A stretch of DNA of 31,221 nt from positions 1 to 31,221 of the forward strand of contig JBQTJX010000024.1 of the NCBI GenBank assembly GCA_052386675.1. The letters are read 5' to 3'. The position numbers and the translations under genes were made by a program. The stretch is from RBG-16-66-20 sp052386675 (GTDB lineage Bacteria > Pseudomonadota > Gammaproteobacteria > Burkholderiales > SG8-39). The notes under the pieces were generated by a model. It was not told where the DNA came from. It did not search any database and saw only the letters and a program-made list of their open reading frames with translations. Below, one piece after another: positions 1 through 7,461 of the stretch; within the stretch, counting starts at the first letter, position 1; every line of letters starts with the position of its first letter.

Positions 1-1809
1 ACCACGCTCGCATTGCGGCTCGCGCTGCTGCGCGAGCTGTCGGACGTGGTGATGGTGGAAACGGTGGTCAATCCGGTGTTCGACCGCGGCTACTTCCGCG
101 AAATCAGCGTGCTCTCGTCCGATGGGCGCACGCTGCTGCGCAAGGTCCTGCCGCCGGCGCCGGGCGACGTTCCCGAGTGGTTTATCGCCCTGCTGCCGAT
201 CGAGGCGCCAGGGGCGCAGTCGCTCATCAGTTCGGGCTGGCGCGAACTGGGACGGGTCCTCGTGCGCGGCCAGCCGAATTTCGCCTACCAGCAGCTCTGG
301 CACGCTGGCCTGCAGGCGCTCGTGCTGCTGCTCGGCGCCTACCTGCTCGCCATCGCGGCGACGGTGGCGTTCCTCGCCATGCTGCTGCGGCCGCTGAGGG
401 AAATCGAACAGGCCGCGGTCGCCATCGGCGAGCGCAATTTCCGCACGATCACGTTCATGCCGCGCGCGCGCGAGCTCGCGCGCGTGGTGACGGCAATGAA
501 CGACATGTCGGGCCGGATCCGGCTGATGCTCGCGGAGGAATCGGCGCGCGCCGAAACCCTGCGGCGCGATGCGTTCATCGACCCGGTGACCGGGCTCTAC
601 AACCGCCGCGGCTTCCAGCGCCAGCTCCAGTCGCTGATCAAATCCAAGGGGGACGTGTATTCGGGCGCGCTCGTGCTGCTGGAAATCGGCAAGTTCGGCG
701 AATTCAATGCCGCTGCCGGCTACCAGCGCGGCGACGAGGTGCTTGCCGTGCTCGGCGGCACGCTCGCCAAGGCCTGCGAAGGCCGGCTCGCCGTGTGCGG
801 TCGCCTGGGCGGCGCGGGCTTCTCGTTTGCGGTGCTGAATATCGGCGGCCCCGACCTGCACGCGCTGGTCGCGGAGGTATGCCGGCAGTTCGAATCGGCG
901 CTTGCGGACCAGGGCGCCGCCGACAAGCTGCACTACCAGTGCGGCGGGACGCGCAGCGACGGGGCCCTGCCCGAATTTTCGGCGCTGATGTCGGCGGCGG
1001 ACCATGCGCTGCAGCGGGCGCGCGAGCAGGGCGAAAACAGGCACGAGATCGAGGCATTCGATCCGGCGGTGGCCGAGGGGTCGCAGACCTGGCGCGTGCG
1101 CATCGAGCAGGCCCTGGGCGAGCGCCGGTTCGCGCTCTTCGCGCAAAGCGCATTCGGCCTTCCCGGCCGGGCGCCGGTGCACAGCGAGGTGACCGTGCGC
1201 ATGCTCGCCGGCGACGGCGAGCCGATCGCCGCGGCGCAGTTCCTGCCGATGGCGGCGCGCCACGGGCTGATCGCGCGCCTTGACTGCGTGGTCGTCGAGA
1301 AACTCCTCGATTTCATGTCCGGCGGCGCGGCGGCGGCGCCGGTCATGGCGCTCAACATTTCCGCGCACACGGTCGCCGACCCGGAGGCGACGCGCCGGAT
1401 CCTCGGCCTGCTCGACGCGCGGAAGAACCTCGCGGGCCGGCTGGTGTTCGAGATGACCGAGTTCGGCGCCATGCACGAGTGGAAGCTGGCGCAGCGTTTC
1501 AGCGAGGACGTGCGGCGGCGCGGCGCGCGCTTCGCGCTGGACAATTTCGGGCTGCTGCAGGAATCGCTGATGCTGGTGAATGCATTGCGGCCGAATTACA
1601 TCAAGCTCTCGGCGGGCTACTCGCGGGAGCTGGCGCGCAGCGCGGACTGCCGCTTCCTGGTGGCCTCGCTCGTGAAAATCGCGCGCACGCTCGATATCGC
1701 CATTTTTGCGCAGGCCGTCGAGGACGAGGCGCTGCTGCCGCTGCTGCTGGAACTGGAATTCGCCGGTTACCAGGGTTATGCCACCGAACTGCCGGTGCGG
1801 ATCGCATGA
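1..1809 (+). CDS. lapD: LapD-like c-di-GMP receptor (LapD/MoxY_N-HAMP-degenerate GGDEF-degenerate EAL), 5' partial
   Basis: An inner-membrane receptor that in the known Lap system senses cytoplasmic c-di-GMP and sequesters the periplasmic protease LapG, so controlling release of a surface adhesin. The reading frame is open to the window edge, so the first transmembrane helix and start codon lie upstream. Visible in order: the end of a periplasmic LapD/MoxY_N-type domain, a transmembrane segment near bases 310-390, HAMP to about 540, a GGDEF-like domain (DPVTGLYNRRGF at about 580-620) and an EAL-like domain. Both catalytic sites are degenerate: GGDEF reads GGAGF (807-821), EAL reads EVT, the usual DDFG reads DNFG and AEGVE reads AQAVE. 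It should therefore bind, not make or degrade, c-di-GMP. The stop overlaps the next gene's start (ATGA). lapG and the adhesin are not in the window; the family call is firm, the exact partner is inferred. Confidence 0.85.
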   Translation, partial: TTLALRLALLRELSDVVMVETVVNPVFDRGYFREISVLSSDGRTLLRKVLPPAPGDVPEWFIALLPIEAPGAQSLISSGWRELGRVLVRGQPNFAYQQLWHAGLQALVLLLGAYLLAIAATVAFLAMLLRPLREIEQAAVAIGERNFRTITFMPRARELARVVTAMNDMSGRIRLMLAEESARAETLRRDAFIDPVTGLYNRRGFQRQLQSLIKSKGDVYSGALVLLEIGKFGEFNAAAGYQRGDEVLAVLGGTLAKACEGRLAVCGRLGGAGFSFAVLNIGGPDLHALVAEVCRQFESALADQGAADKLHYQCGGTRSDGALPEFSALMSAADHALQRAREQGENRHEIEAFDPAVAEGSQTWRVRIEQALGERRFALFAQSAFGLPGRAPVHSEVTVRMLAGDGEPIAAAQFLPMAARHGLIARLDCVVVEKLLDFMSGGAAAAPVMALNISAHTVADPEATRRILGLLDARKNLAGRLVFEMTEFGAMHEWKLAQRFSEDVRRRGARFALDNFGLLQESLMLVNALRPNYIKLSAGYSRELARSADCRFLVASLVKIARTLDIAIFAQAVEDEALLPLLLELEFAGYQGYATELPVRIA

Positions 1810-2621
1810 GGGCCATAAAGAAAGCACCCGGCTCGCTGGCGGCCCGGGAGTTCGCCCGTTATCTCGACGCAATCGTCGAACTCACGCGGCAGCGCGACTC
1901 GCAGGAGCTGTTGCAGGCGCTGATGCGCACGCTGAGCAGCAGCATCGAAACGCAGCGCGCGCGCATGTACGTGCTCTCCAACCCTGAGCACGACAACGAA
2001 TTCAACGAGGGCAACATCCAGCATGCCGCGATCCAAGACGTGTTCGACGCCGATTGCGGCGATCCGCGGCCGCTGGGGGCGGATCCGGACCTGGTGGCCT
2101 GCGTTTGCAGCGGGAAGCTGGTCAGCCGGGACACGCCCGAAGGCCGCCGCCTGGTGTTTCCGGTGTCGGGAAGGCGCCACGTGCGCGCGCTGCTGGTCAT
2201 CGAGGAACTGCGCGGCGAAGCCGTGCCGCGTGAATTGCTCGCCAAGCTGCTGCAGGTCTACGGCAACCAGAGCCTGACGCTGGCGCGCTCGGAGCTCGAC
2301 CCGCTCACCGGCCTCTACAATCGCCAGACTTTCGACGACCGCATGCGGCGCGTGGCGCAAAGTGCCGCGCGGCAGCGGCGCGCCGCCGACGGACAAGCGG
2401 GCCTGGGCACCTGTTTCGCGATACTCGACGTCGACCACTTCAAGCGGGTCAACGACGAGTACGGACACCTGTATGGCGACGAAGTGCTGACGCTGCTCGC
2501 CCGGATCATGCGCCAGTCGTTTCGCCACGAGGACATGCTGTTTCGCTATGGCGGCGAGGAATTCGCCGTGGTGCTCGCGAGCGCCGACCTGGCGGTCTCA
2601 GCCGCGGTGAAGGAGCGATGA
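1806..2621 (+). CDS. Diguanylate cyclase, truncated by an in-frame TGA inside the GGDEF domain
   Basis: Residues 1-150 form an N-terminal sensor-like region with no motif I recognise; from about residue 165 a GGDEF domain follows (DPLTGLYNRQTFDDR, then FAILDVDHFKRVNDEYGH). The active-site signature GGEEF is intact at residues 249-253, and an RHED inhibitory I-site sits at 240-243, as in PleD-type cyclases that make c-di-GMP from two GTP. Translation stops at TGA 2619-2621 after 271 residues, just after the active-site hairpin and before the last helices and strands of the fold. The missing end is still readable in the same frame downstream. It starts at ATG 1806, overlapping the lapD stop by 4 bases, so the two are translationally coupled. 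A cyclase lacking the C-terminal quarter of its catalytic domain is probably inactive. Confidence 0.7.
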   Translation: MRAIKKAPGSLAAREFARYLDAIVELTRQRDSQELLQALMRTLSSSIETQRARMYVLSNPEHDNEFNEGNIQHAAIQDVFDADCGDPRPLGADPDLVACVCSGKLVSRDTPEGRRLVFPVSGRRHVRALLVIEELRGEAVPRELLAKLLQVYGNQSLTLARSELDPLTGLYNRQTFDDRMRRVAQSAARQRRAADGQAGLGTCFAILDVDHFKRVNDEYGHLYGDEVLTLLARIMRQSFRHEDMLFRYGGEEFAVVLASADLAVSAAVKER

Positions 2622-2855
2622 CGGCGCAAAGTCGAGGCCTATGCGTTTCCGCAGATCGGGCACAAGACAGTGAGCATCGGTTTCACTGCATTCGGCCCGG
2701 AACTGGGCGTGGACACGGTGATGATGAGTGCCGACAAGGCGCTGTATTACGCCAAGAACAACGGCCGCAACCAGAGCTGCTGCTACGAATCGCTGGTCGC
2801 GGAGGGCAAGATCGAGCCGGTCACCCAGCCCAAGGGCGACGTCGAATTGTTCTAG
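2622..2855 (+). pseudogene. Detached C-terminal remnant of the GGDEF domain
   Basis: Bases 2622-2855 continue the cyclase in exactly the same frame after the TGA. They encode RRKVEAYAFPQIG, then the conserved TVSIGFTAF strand and the ADKALYYAKNNGRNQ helix typical of the end of GGDEF domains, then a tail ending GDVELF. Read through, the whole protein would be 349 residues, a normal size. Because both sides share one frame, a single indel cannot explain the break; a nonsense substitution (or sequencing/assembly error) can. An internal GTG at 2670 could start a 61-residue peptide, but no good ribosome-binding site precedes it. Confidence 0.7.
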
Positions 2856-2862
2856 CGTTGCG

Positions 2863-3765
2863 CTACGGCGCGGGCAGCGCGCGCGGCGACTTCCGCGCCT
2901 GGAGCACGTGGCGCATTTTTTCCATCGCCTTCGCCTCGAGCTGGCGGATGCGCTCGGCCGAAACCTTGAACTCGGCGGCCAGCTCGTGCAGCGTCGCGCC
3001 GTCCTTTTCCTTCAGCCAGCGCGCTTCCACGATGCGCCGGCTGCGCGGGTCGAGCGCCGCGAGCGCGCTCTGCAGGCCCGCCGACTCGACCTTCCCGTCC
3101 TCCTCGGTCTCGAGCACGAGCGAAGGCTCCGCGGCGGGATCGGCAGCGAGGTAATGGGCCGGCGCGTAGGGCGCATCCTCGTCGTCATTGTCCGCCTCGA
3201 ACGCGATGTCGCGCCCGCTGAGCCGCGTCTCCATCTCGGCGACCTCCTCGGGCTTGACCTTGAGCGTCGTCGCGACCTGCCGGATCTCCTCCGCCGTGAG
3301 CGGGCCGAGCCCCTGCTTCATCGAGCGCAGGTTGAAAAAGAGCTCGCGCTGCGCCTTGGTGGTGGCGACCTTCACCAGGCGCCAGTTGCGCAGGATGTAT
3401 TCGTGGATCTCGGCTTTGATCCAGTGGATCGCGAACGACACCAGGCGCACGCCGCGCCGCGGGTCGAAGCGCTTGACCGCCTTCATGAGGCCGATGTTGC
3501 CTTCCTGGATCAGGTCGGCGTGCGGCAGGCCGTAGCCGAGGTAGCCTCGCGCCACCGAGACCACCAGGCGCAGATGCGACAGCACCAGCTGGCGGGCGGC
3601 GTCGAGGTCGTCGTTGTTGCGCAGCCTGCGCGCGAGCGCCTGCTCGTCCTCGAGGCTGAGCATCGGGAAGCGATGGACGGCCTGGATGTAGGCCTCAATG
3701 CTCCCGGCTCCCGTAGGCGAAGGCAGCGACAGGGTTGCGGGCAGCGCGGTCATCACGGCTTGCAT
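2863..3765 (-). CDS. rpoH: Heat-shock RNA polymerase sigma factor RpoH (sigma-32)
   Basis: Directs RNA polymerase to heat-shock promoters (chaperones, proteases). The 300-residue product has the sigma-70 family layout: region 2 at about 58-128 (DLIQEGNIGLMKAVKRFD, then the -10 recognition helix around FAIHWIKAEI), the RpoH box QRELFFNLR at 139-147 that separates RpoH from other sigma factors, and a region 4 helix-turn-helix near the C terminus (LHELAAEFKVSAERIRQLE). The ATG at 3765 is chosen over an upstream in-frame start at 3840 because a perfect AGGAGG (3780-3775) lies 9 bases before it; the longer start would put the operator inside the coding region. It follows ftsX, as in many proteobacteria. 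A CIRCE element overlaps the likely promoter, so repression by HrcA is expected. It converges on the cyclase remnant with a 7-base gap. Confidence 0.95.
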   Translation of the reverse strand: MQAVMTALPATLSLPSPTGAGSIEAYIQAVHRFPMLSLEDEQALARRLRNNDDLDAARQLVLSHLRLVVSVARGYLGYGLPHADLIQEGNIGLMKAVKRFDPRRGVRLVSFAIHWIKAEIHEYILRNWRLVKVATTKAQRELFFNLRSMKQGLGPLTAEEIRQVATTLKVKPEEVAEMETRLSGRDIAFEADNDDEDAPYAPAHYLAADPAAEPSLVLETEEDGKVESAGLQSALAALDPRSRRIVEARWLKEKDGATLHELAAEFKVSAERIRQLEAKAMEKMRHVLQARKSPRALPAP

Positions 3766-3784
3766 GGTCTGAGTCCTCCTGAGC

Positions 3785-3814
3785 AGTTTAGCACTCCACA
3801 GGTTGGAGTGCCAA
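3785..3814 (-). promoter_or_regulatory. Candidate rpoH sigma-70 promoter
   Basis: On the minus strand, TTGGCA (3814-3809) and TAAACT (3790-3785) are separated by 18 bases, matching the -35 and -10 consensus at 5/6 and 4/6 positions. Transcription would begin near 3778, leaving a very short leader holding AGGAGG. rpoH may also be read from upstream ftsYEX promoters. Confidence 0.5.
3788..3814. promoter_or_regulatory. CIRCE operator (HrcA binding site) upstream of rpoH
   Basis: The sequence is TTAGCACTC (3788-3796), nine bases, then GAGTGCCAA (3806-3814). The CIRCE consensus is TTAGCACTC-N9-GAGTGCTAA, so 17 of 18 arm positions match with the exact spacer length. It covers the spacer and both hexamers of the candidate rpoH promoter and ends 22 bases before the rpoH start codon. 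HrcA binding here would block rpoH transcription. hrcA itself is not in the window. Confidence 0.85.
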
Positions 3815-3854
3815 TCCAGGTCAGGAGTTCCCTGGACCATCTGACAATATCCGT

Positions 3855-4763
3855 TTATCCAGGCTCAATTTCACGCAAGTATCTGCTCACTGACATATAG
3901 GCCCCCACCCAGCCGAGGGCGCTGGAGAACAGAATCACTGCGAGGGCATCAGCGGGTTGGAGGAATGCCAGCCTGAAGCCCGACCCGTAGCTGGCCGCCA
4001 GTTCGGCGACCCCCGAGTTGAGGGCGGCGAGGCTGCCCCAGAGAATGGCCAACGCCACCGTGCCCCCCGCCAGGCCCTGAATGGCGCCGAGATAGAAAAA
4101 TGGGCGCCGGATGAAGGCGTCAGTCGCGCCGATGAGCTTGGAGATCTCGATCTCGTCGCGCTGCGTGAGGATTTGCAGCCGGATGGTATTGAAGGTGATC
4201 GCCACCAGGCCGAAGGCGAGCAGGGTCGCGAGCAGCGCGATGGCCAGTCGCGCTGTTCCGGCCAGCGCGCCCAGCCGTCGCGCCCAGGCCGAATCCACCT
4301 GCACGTGCGCCACGTCGGGCAGCGCGCGCAGGTCGCGCGCCAGCGCCTCCAGCGTGCCGGGTTCCGAGTTGCGCGGCCGGACCACGAAGGCATCGGGCAG
4401 GGGATTGCGGTTCAGCGCCGAAACCACCTCCGCCAGGCCCTCGGTTGCCTGAAGTTCCTTGAGGGCCTGCTCGCGCGGGATAAAGCGCACCTCGCGCACC
4501 CTTGCGTCCGCCTTCAGGCGCGCGGCCAGAGCATCCGCTTCCGGGCGCTTCACGTCGGGCCGCAGGAACAGGGACAACTGGGGATCGAGCGCGATGCCCT
4601 GCGCCACCGCGCGCAGGCTGGAGAGCAGGGCATAGCCGCCGGCGGGCAGTGACAACGCGATGCCGATCACCAGCGCGTTGAGGACGGCGGCGGATTTCTG
4701 CGCCCCGAGCTTGCCGAGCGCCGAGGCGAACGCCTGCCGATGCTGGCGCAGCCAGGTCCTCAC
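3855..4763 (-). CDS. ftsX: Cell division ABC transporter permease-like protein FtsX
   Basis: Membrane partner of FtsE; the FtsEX complex sits at the division septum and controls peptidoglycan hydrolases through periplasmic activators. The 302-residue product has a cytoplasmic N terminus (RTWLRQHRQAF), a first transmembrane helix at about 22-47, a large periplasmic domain, then three helices in the C-terminal half (around LAIALLATLLAFGLVAI, FYLGAIQGLAGGTVALAI and ALAVILFSSALGWVGAY). The cytoplasmic loop TQRDEIEISKLIGA is a hallmark of FtsX. The start is taken as GTG 4763, 10 bases after the ftsE stop; the frame stays open upstream, but that part only shadows ftsE. It is somewhat shorter than E. 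coli FtsX (352 residues), as is usual outside the enterics. Confidence 0.93.
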   Translation of the reverse strand: MRTWLRQHRQAFASALGKLGAQKSAAVLNALVIGIALSLPAGGYALLSSLRAVAQGIALDPQLSLFLRPDVKRPEADALAARLKADARVREVRFIPREQALKELQATEGLAEVVSALNRNPLPDAFVVRPRNSEPGTLEALARDLRALPDVAHVQVDSAWARRLGALAGTARLAIALLATLLAFGLVAITFNTIRLQILTQRDEIEISKLIGATDAFIRRPFFYLGAIQGLAGGTVALAILWGSLAALNSGVAELAASYGSGFRLAFLQPADALAVILFSSALGWVGAYMSVSRYLREIEPG

Positions 4764-4773
4764 GCGGGCGCGT

Positions 4774-5427
4774 TCACTCGACGATGCTGCCGCCGGCCAG
4801 CCGCAGCACGCGCCCCGCGAAGCGGGCGATGAGGGACTCGTCGTGCGTGGCCACCAGCACGGTGACGCCCACCTGGTTGAAGGACGCGAAGATCTCAAGC
4901 ACCGCCGCGGCCGCCGCCGCATCGAGGTTGGCGGTCGGTTCATCCGCGATCAGCACTGCGGGGCGATTCACCACCGCGCGCGCGATGGCGAGGCGCTGCT
5001 GTTCGCCGCCGGAGAGCTGGATGGGGTTGGCGCGCTCGCGCGCCGCCAACCCGACCTTCTCCAGCGCGGCCCTGGTCCTCCGTTCCGCTTCGCGGCTGCT
5101 GAGATCGCCGAAGGCGAGGGGCAGCATTGCATTCTGAAATACGCTGCGGTCATAAAGCAGCTTCTGGTCCTGGAACACCAGCCCGAGATTGCGGCGCAGG
5201 AAGGGCAGCGCTGCGCGCTTGAGCGTTCCCACGTTCTGGCCGTTTACCAGCACCGCGCCGGAACTGGGTCGCTCGATGGCGGGGATCAGCTTGAGCAGCG
5301 TGGACTTGCCGGCGCCGGAATGCCCGGCGATGAAGGCGAACTCGCCCTGCGCGATGGCGAAGGACACGGACTTCAGGGCCTCTTGGCCTCCCGGGTAGCG
5401 CTTGGAGACCGAGGAAAAGCTAATCAA
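4774..5427 (-). CDS. ftsE: Cell division ATP-binding protein FtsE
   Basis: ABC-type ATPase that drives FtsX at the septum. The 217-residue product shows Walker A GHSGAGKST at 35-43, the signature LSGGEQQR at about 136-143, Walker B (VLIADEPTANLD) just after it and the switch histidine in ATHDE. The length fits the family (E. coli 222). The start is set at TTG 5427, giving MISFSSVSKRYPGG, because GGAGG at 5438-5434 lies 6 bases upstream and the family begins right at this strand. It overlaps the end of ftsY by 8 bases, so translation of the two is probably coupled. Confidence 0.94.
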   Translation of the reverse strand: MISFSSVSKRYPGGQEALKSVSFAIAQGEFAFIAGHSGAGKSTLLKLIPAIERPSSGAVLVNGQNVGTLKRAALPFLRRNLGLVFQDQKLLYDRSVFQNAMLPLAFGDLSSREAERRTRAALEKVGLAARERANPIQLSGGEQQRLAIARAVVNRPAVLIADEPTANLDAAAAAAVLEIFASFNQVGVTVLVATHDESLIARFAGRVLRLAGGSIVE

Positions 5428-6355
5428 CCAGGGCCTCCGCGAACGCCCGCGCGTTGAACGGCCGCAGGTCGTCGATCCCTTCGCCGACGCCGATGAAACG
5501 CAGCGGAACGCGGTGCCGGGCGGCGATGGCGCAGACCACGCCACCCTTTGCGGTGCCGTCCAGCTTGGTGAGCACCAGGCCGGTGAGGTCGAGCGCGGCG
5601 TCGAAGGCTTTCACCTGCGCGAGCGCGTTCTGGCCGGTGCCTGCGTCGAGCACGAGCAGCATTTCGTGCGGCGCGCCGGGCAGCGCCTTCGCGGCGACGC
5701 GCTTCACCTTGCTGATCTCCTCCATCAGGTGCAGCTGCGTCGGCAGGCGCCCGGCGGTGTCGGCGATCAGGACGTCCACGTTGCGCGCGCGCGCGGCGCT
5801 GACGGCATCGAACACCACCGCGCCGGGATCACCGCCCTGCTGGCCGACGACCGGCACGCCGTTCCTCTCGCCCCAGGTCGCGAGTTGCTCGCGCGCAGCG
5901 GCGCGGAAGGTGTCGCCGGCGGCCAGCATTACGCTTAGACCCTCGAGCTGCAGCCACTTCGCGAGCTTGCCGATGGAGGTGGTCTTGCCCGAGCCGTTGA
6001 CGCCTGCCACCATGATGACGAACGGTCGCGCCGCACCCGTGGCAGACGCAAGCGGCACCCGCAGCGGCCGCTCCAGCGGCGCGAGCAGTTCCGTGAGCGA
6101 GTCCTTCAGCGCCGCGCGCAAGGCCTCGGCGTCCTCCAGGCGCTCATTGCGAGCACGCTCGCGCAGGCGTGCGATCAGCGCGCCCGTGGCGTCCACGCCG
6201 CAGTCCGCGGAGATCAGCGCCGACTCGAGCTCCTCGAACAGCGCCTCGTCGACGCGGTGCCGGCCGATCAGCGCGCCCAGCCCGCCGCCAATGGCGTCAC
6301 GCGTGCGCGCGAGCCCTTCCTTGAGCCGCTTCGCCCAGGAGGCCGCTGCTAACAT
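5420..6355 (-). CDS. ftsY: Signal recognition particle receptor GTPase FtsY
   Basis: Receptor that docks SRP-ribosome complexes at the inner membrane for co-translational insertion. The 311-residue product has a helical N domain (about 1-100) and a G domain with G1 GVNGSGKTT (118-126), the DTFRAAAREQL insert-type motif, DTAGRLPT, the TKLDGTAKGG specificity motif and the closing GVGEGIDDLRPF. The long acidic A domain of E. coli FtsY is missing, as in many other bacteria. The start ATG 6355 is the first Met before a normal N domain (LAAASWAKRLKEGLARTR). AGGAGG at 6337-6342 is on the opposite strand and is irrelevant here. It heads the ftsY-ftsE-ftsX-rpoH series and diverges from rsmD with only 6 bases between start codons. 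Confidence 0.95.
   Translation of the reverse strand: MLAAASWAKRLKEGLARTRDAIGGGLGALIGRHRVDEALFEELESALISADCGVDATGALIARLRERARNERLEDAEALRAALKDSLTELLAPLERPLRVPLASATGAARPFVIMVAGVNGSGKTTSIGKLAKWLQLEGLSVMLAAGDTFRAAAREQLATWGERNGVPVVGQQGGDPGAVVFDAVSAARARNVDVLIADTAGRLPTQLHLMEEISKVKRVAAKALPGAPHEMLLVLDAGTGQNALAQVKAFDAALDLTGLVLTKLDGTAKGGVVCAIAARHRVPLRFIGVGEGIDDLRPFNARAFAEALVD
5434..5438 (-). promoter_or_regulatory. Shine-Dalgarno that fixes the TTG start of ftsE
   Basis: GGAGG on the minus strand inside the last codons of ftsY, 6 bases before TTG 5427. It supports a non-ATG start over longer frame extensions further upstream in ftsY. Confidence 0.6.
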
Positions 6356-6361
6356 GGCCGG

Positions 6362-6961
6362 GTGGGCATGGGCAAAAGCGCCGGCAAAGGACGGATCCGC
6401 ATCATCGGCGGCCATTATCGCAGGCGCCTGCTCGAAGTGGCCAAGCGACCCGGACTGCGCCCGACGCCGGACCGCGTGCGCGAAACCCTTTTCAACTGGC
6501 TCGGGCAGGAACTTGCCGGGCTCGCCTGCCTGGACCTGTTCGCCGGCAGCGGCGCGCTCGGTTTCGAGGCGGCGTCGCGTGGCGCCGCGCGCGTGGTGAT
6601 GGTGGAGAGCGACCGCGACGTGCTCGCAGCGCTGGAGCGCAACCGCGCCGCGCTGGGCGCGGCGCAGGTGGAGATCGTCCGCGGCGACGCAGAGGCCTGG
6701 CTGGCGCGCGCACGGCCCGGTCAACCAGAGCGCTTCGACGTGGTTTTCCTCGACCCGCCCTTCAGGCAGAATGCCGTGCCGGCGCTGCTGCCGAGGATCG
6801 CGCTGCGGCTGGCGACGGGGGCGAGGGTGTATGTGGAAGCCGCGCAACCTGTGGCGGCGCAATCGCCCTGGCGGGAGTTGAGACGCGCCCGTGCCGGACA
6901 GGTGAGCTACCAGCTGCTGGCATTCGACGACGAGCAGGGCGAGCAAGGGGAAGCGACATGA
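6362..6961 (+). CDS. rsmD: 16S rRNA (guanine966-N2)-methyltransferase RsmD
   Basis: Methylates G966 of 16S rRNA using S-adenosylmethionine. The protein opens with RIIGGHYRRRLL, then the family segment RPTPDRVRETLFNWL. The SAM-binding motif I is LDLFAGSGALGFEA, and the catalytic motif FLDPPF lies near residue 130. Length about 199 residues fits the family. The start is GTG 6362 or ATG 6368; neither has a convincing ribosome-binding site, since AGGAGG at 6337-6342 is 19 bases from the GTG. It is divergent from ftsY and overlaps coaD by 4 bases (ATGA), so rsmD and coaD form an operon. Confidence 0.93.
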   Translation: MGMGKSAGKGRIRIIGGHYRRRLLEVAKRPGLRPTPDRVRETLFNWLGQELAGLACLDLFAGSGALGFEAASRGAARVVMVESDRDVLAALERNRAALGAAQVEIVRGDAEAWLARARPGQPERFDVVFLDPPFRQNAVPALLPRIALRLATGARVYVEAAQPVAAQSPWRELRRARAGQVSYQLLAFDDEQGEQGEAT

Positions 6962-7446
6962 TCAGAGCGGTTTACCCGGGAACGTTCGATCCGCTCACGC
7001 GCGGTCACGAGGACCTCGTGCGGCGCGCGAGCCGGCTGTTCGACAACCTGATCCTCGCCATCGCCGACAGCCGCGCCAAGCGGCCGTTCTTCACCCTGGG
7101 CGAGCGCATAGACATGGCGCAGCAGGCGCTGGGCGACGTAAAGAACCTCACCATCACCGGATTCACCGGCCTGCTCACCGATTTCGTCCAGGCGCAGAAC
7201 GCGAGCGTGGTGCTGCGCGGCCTGCGCGCGGTGTCCGATTTCGAGTACGAGTTCCAGCTTGCCGGCATGAACCGCGACCTCAATCCCGAGATGGAAACGG
7301 TGTTCCTCACGCCCGGCGAGCAGCACATGTTCATCTCCGCCACGCTGGTGCGCGAGATCGCCACGCTGGGCGGCGACGTCTCCAAGTTCGTGCATCCGCT
7401 GGTGCGCGAGCGCCTGATCGCGAAGGTGAAGTCCCTCGGCGGCTGA
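6958..7446 (+). CDS. coaD: Phosphopantetheine adenylyltransferase
   Basis: Transfers AMP from ATP to 4'-phosphopantetheine, the penultimate step of coenzyme A synthesis, in the cytoplasm. The 162-residue product (E. coli 159) has the nucleotidyltransferase motif YPGTFDPLTRGHEDLV (the TxGH signature), the VVLRGLRAVSDFEYE segment typical of CoaD and the ISATLVREIA motif that binds ATP phosphates. It is translationally coupled to rsmD by the ATGA overlap. It converges on mutM with 15 bases between stops and no recognisable hairpin terminator there. Confidence 0.97.
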   Translation: MIRAVYPGTFDPLTRGHEDLVRRASRLFDNLILAIADSRAKRPFFTLGERIDMAQQALGDVKNLTITGFTGLLTDFVQAQNASVVLRGLRAVSDFEYEFQLAGMNRDLNPEMETVFLTPGEQHMFISATLVREIATLGGDVSKFVHPLVRERLIAKVKSLGG

Positions 7447-7461
7447 GTCGGGGGTCAGGAA

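Noticed and set aside
2619..2621. TGA read as selenocysteine in the GGDEF protein
   Set aside because: No GGDEF selenoprotein is known to me, the position is not a redox site, and no convincing stem-loop was seen just after the codon. A nonsense change or sequence error is simpler.
2622..3154. A plus-strand frame running from the cyclase into rpoH as a fusion product
   Set aside because: It only mirrors rpoH antisense sequence; the true continuation of the cyclase is the frame ending at 2855.
3791..3811. Inverted repeat upstream of rpoH as a transcription terminator for ftsYEX
   Set aside because: The arms and nine-base spacer match CIRCE, there is no T run after it in the direction of ftsX transcription, and it overlaps promoter hexamers.
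3795..3814. Sigma-54 promoter before rpoH (TTGGCAC element)
   Set aside because: A TGGCAC-like -24 box is present but no GC element occurs at the required spacing for -12.
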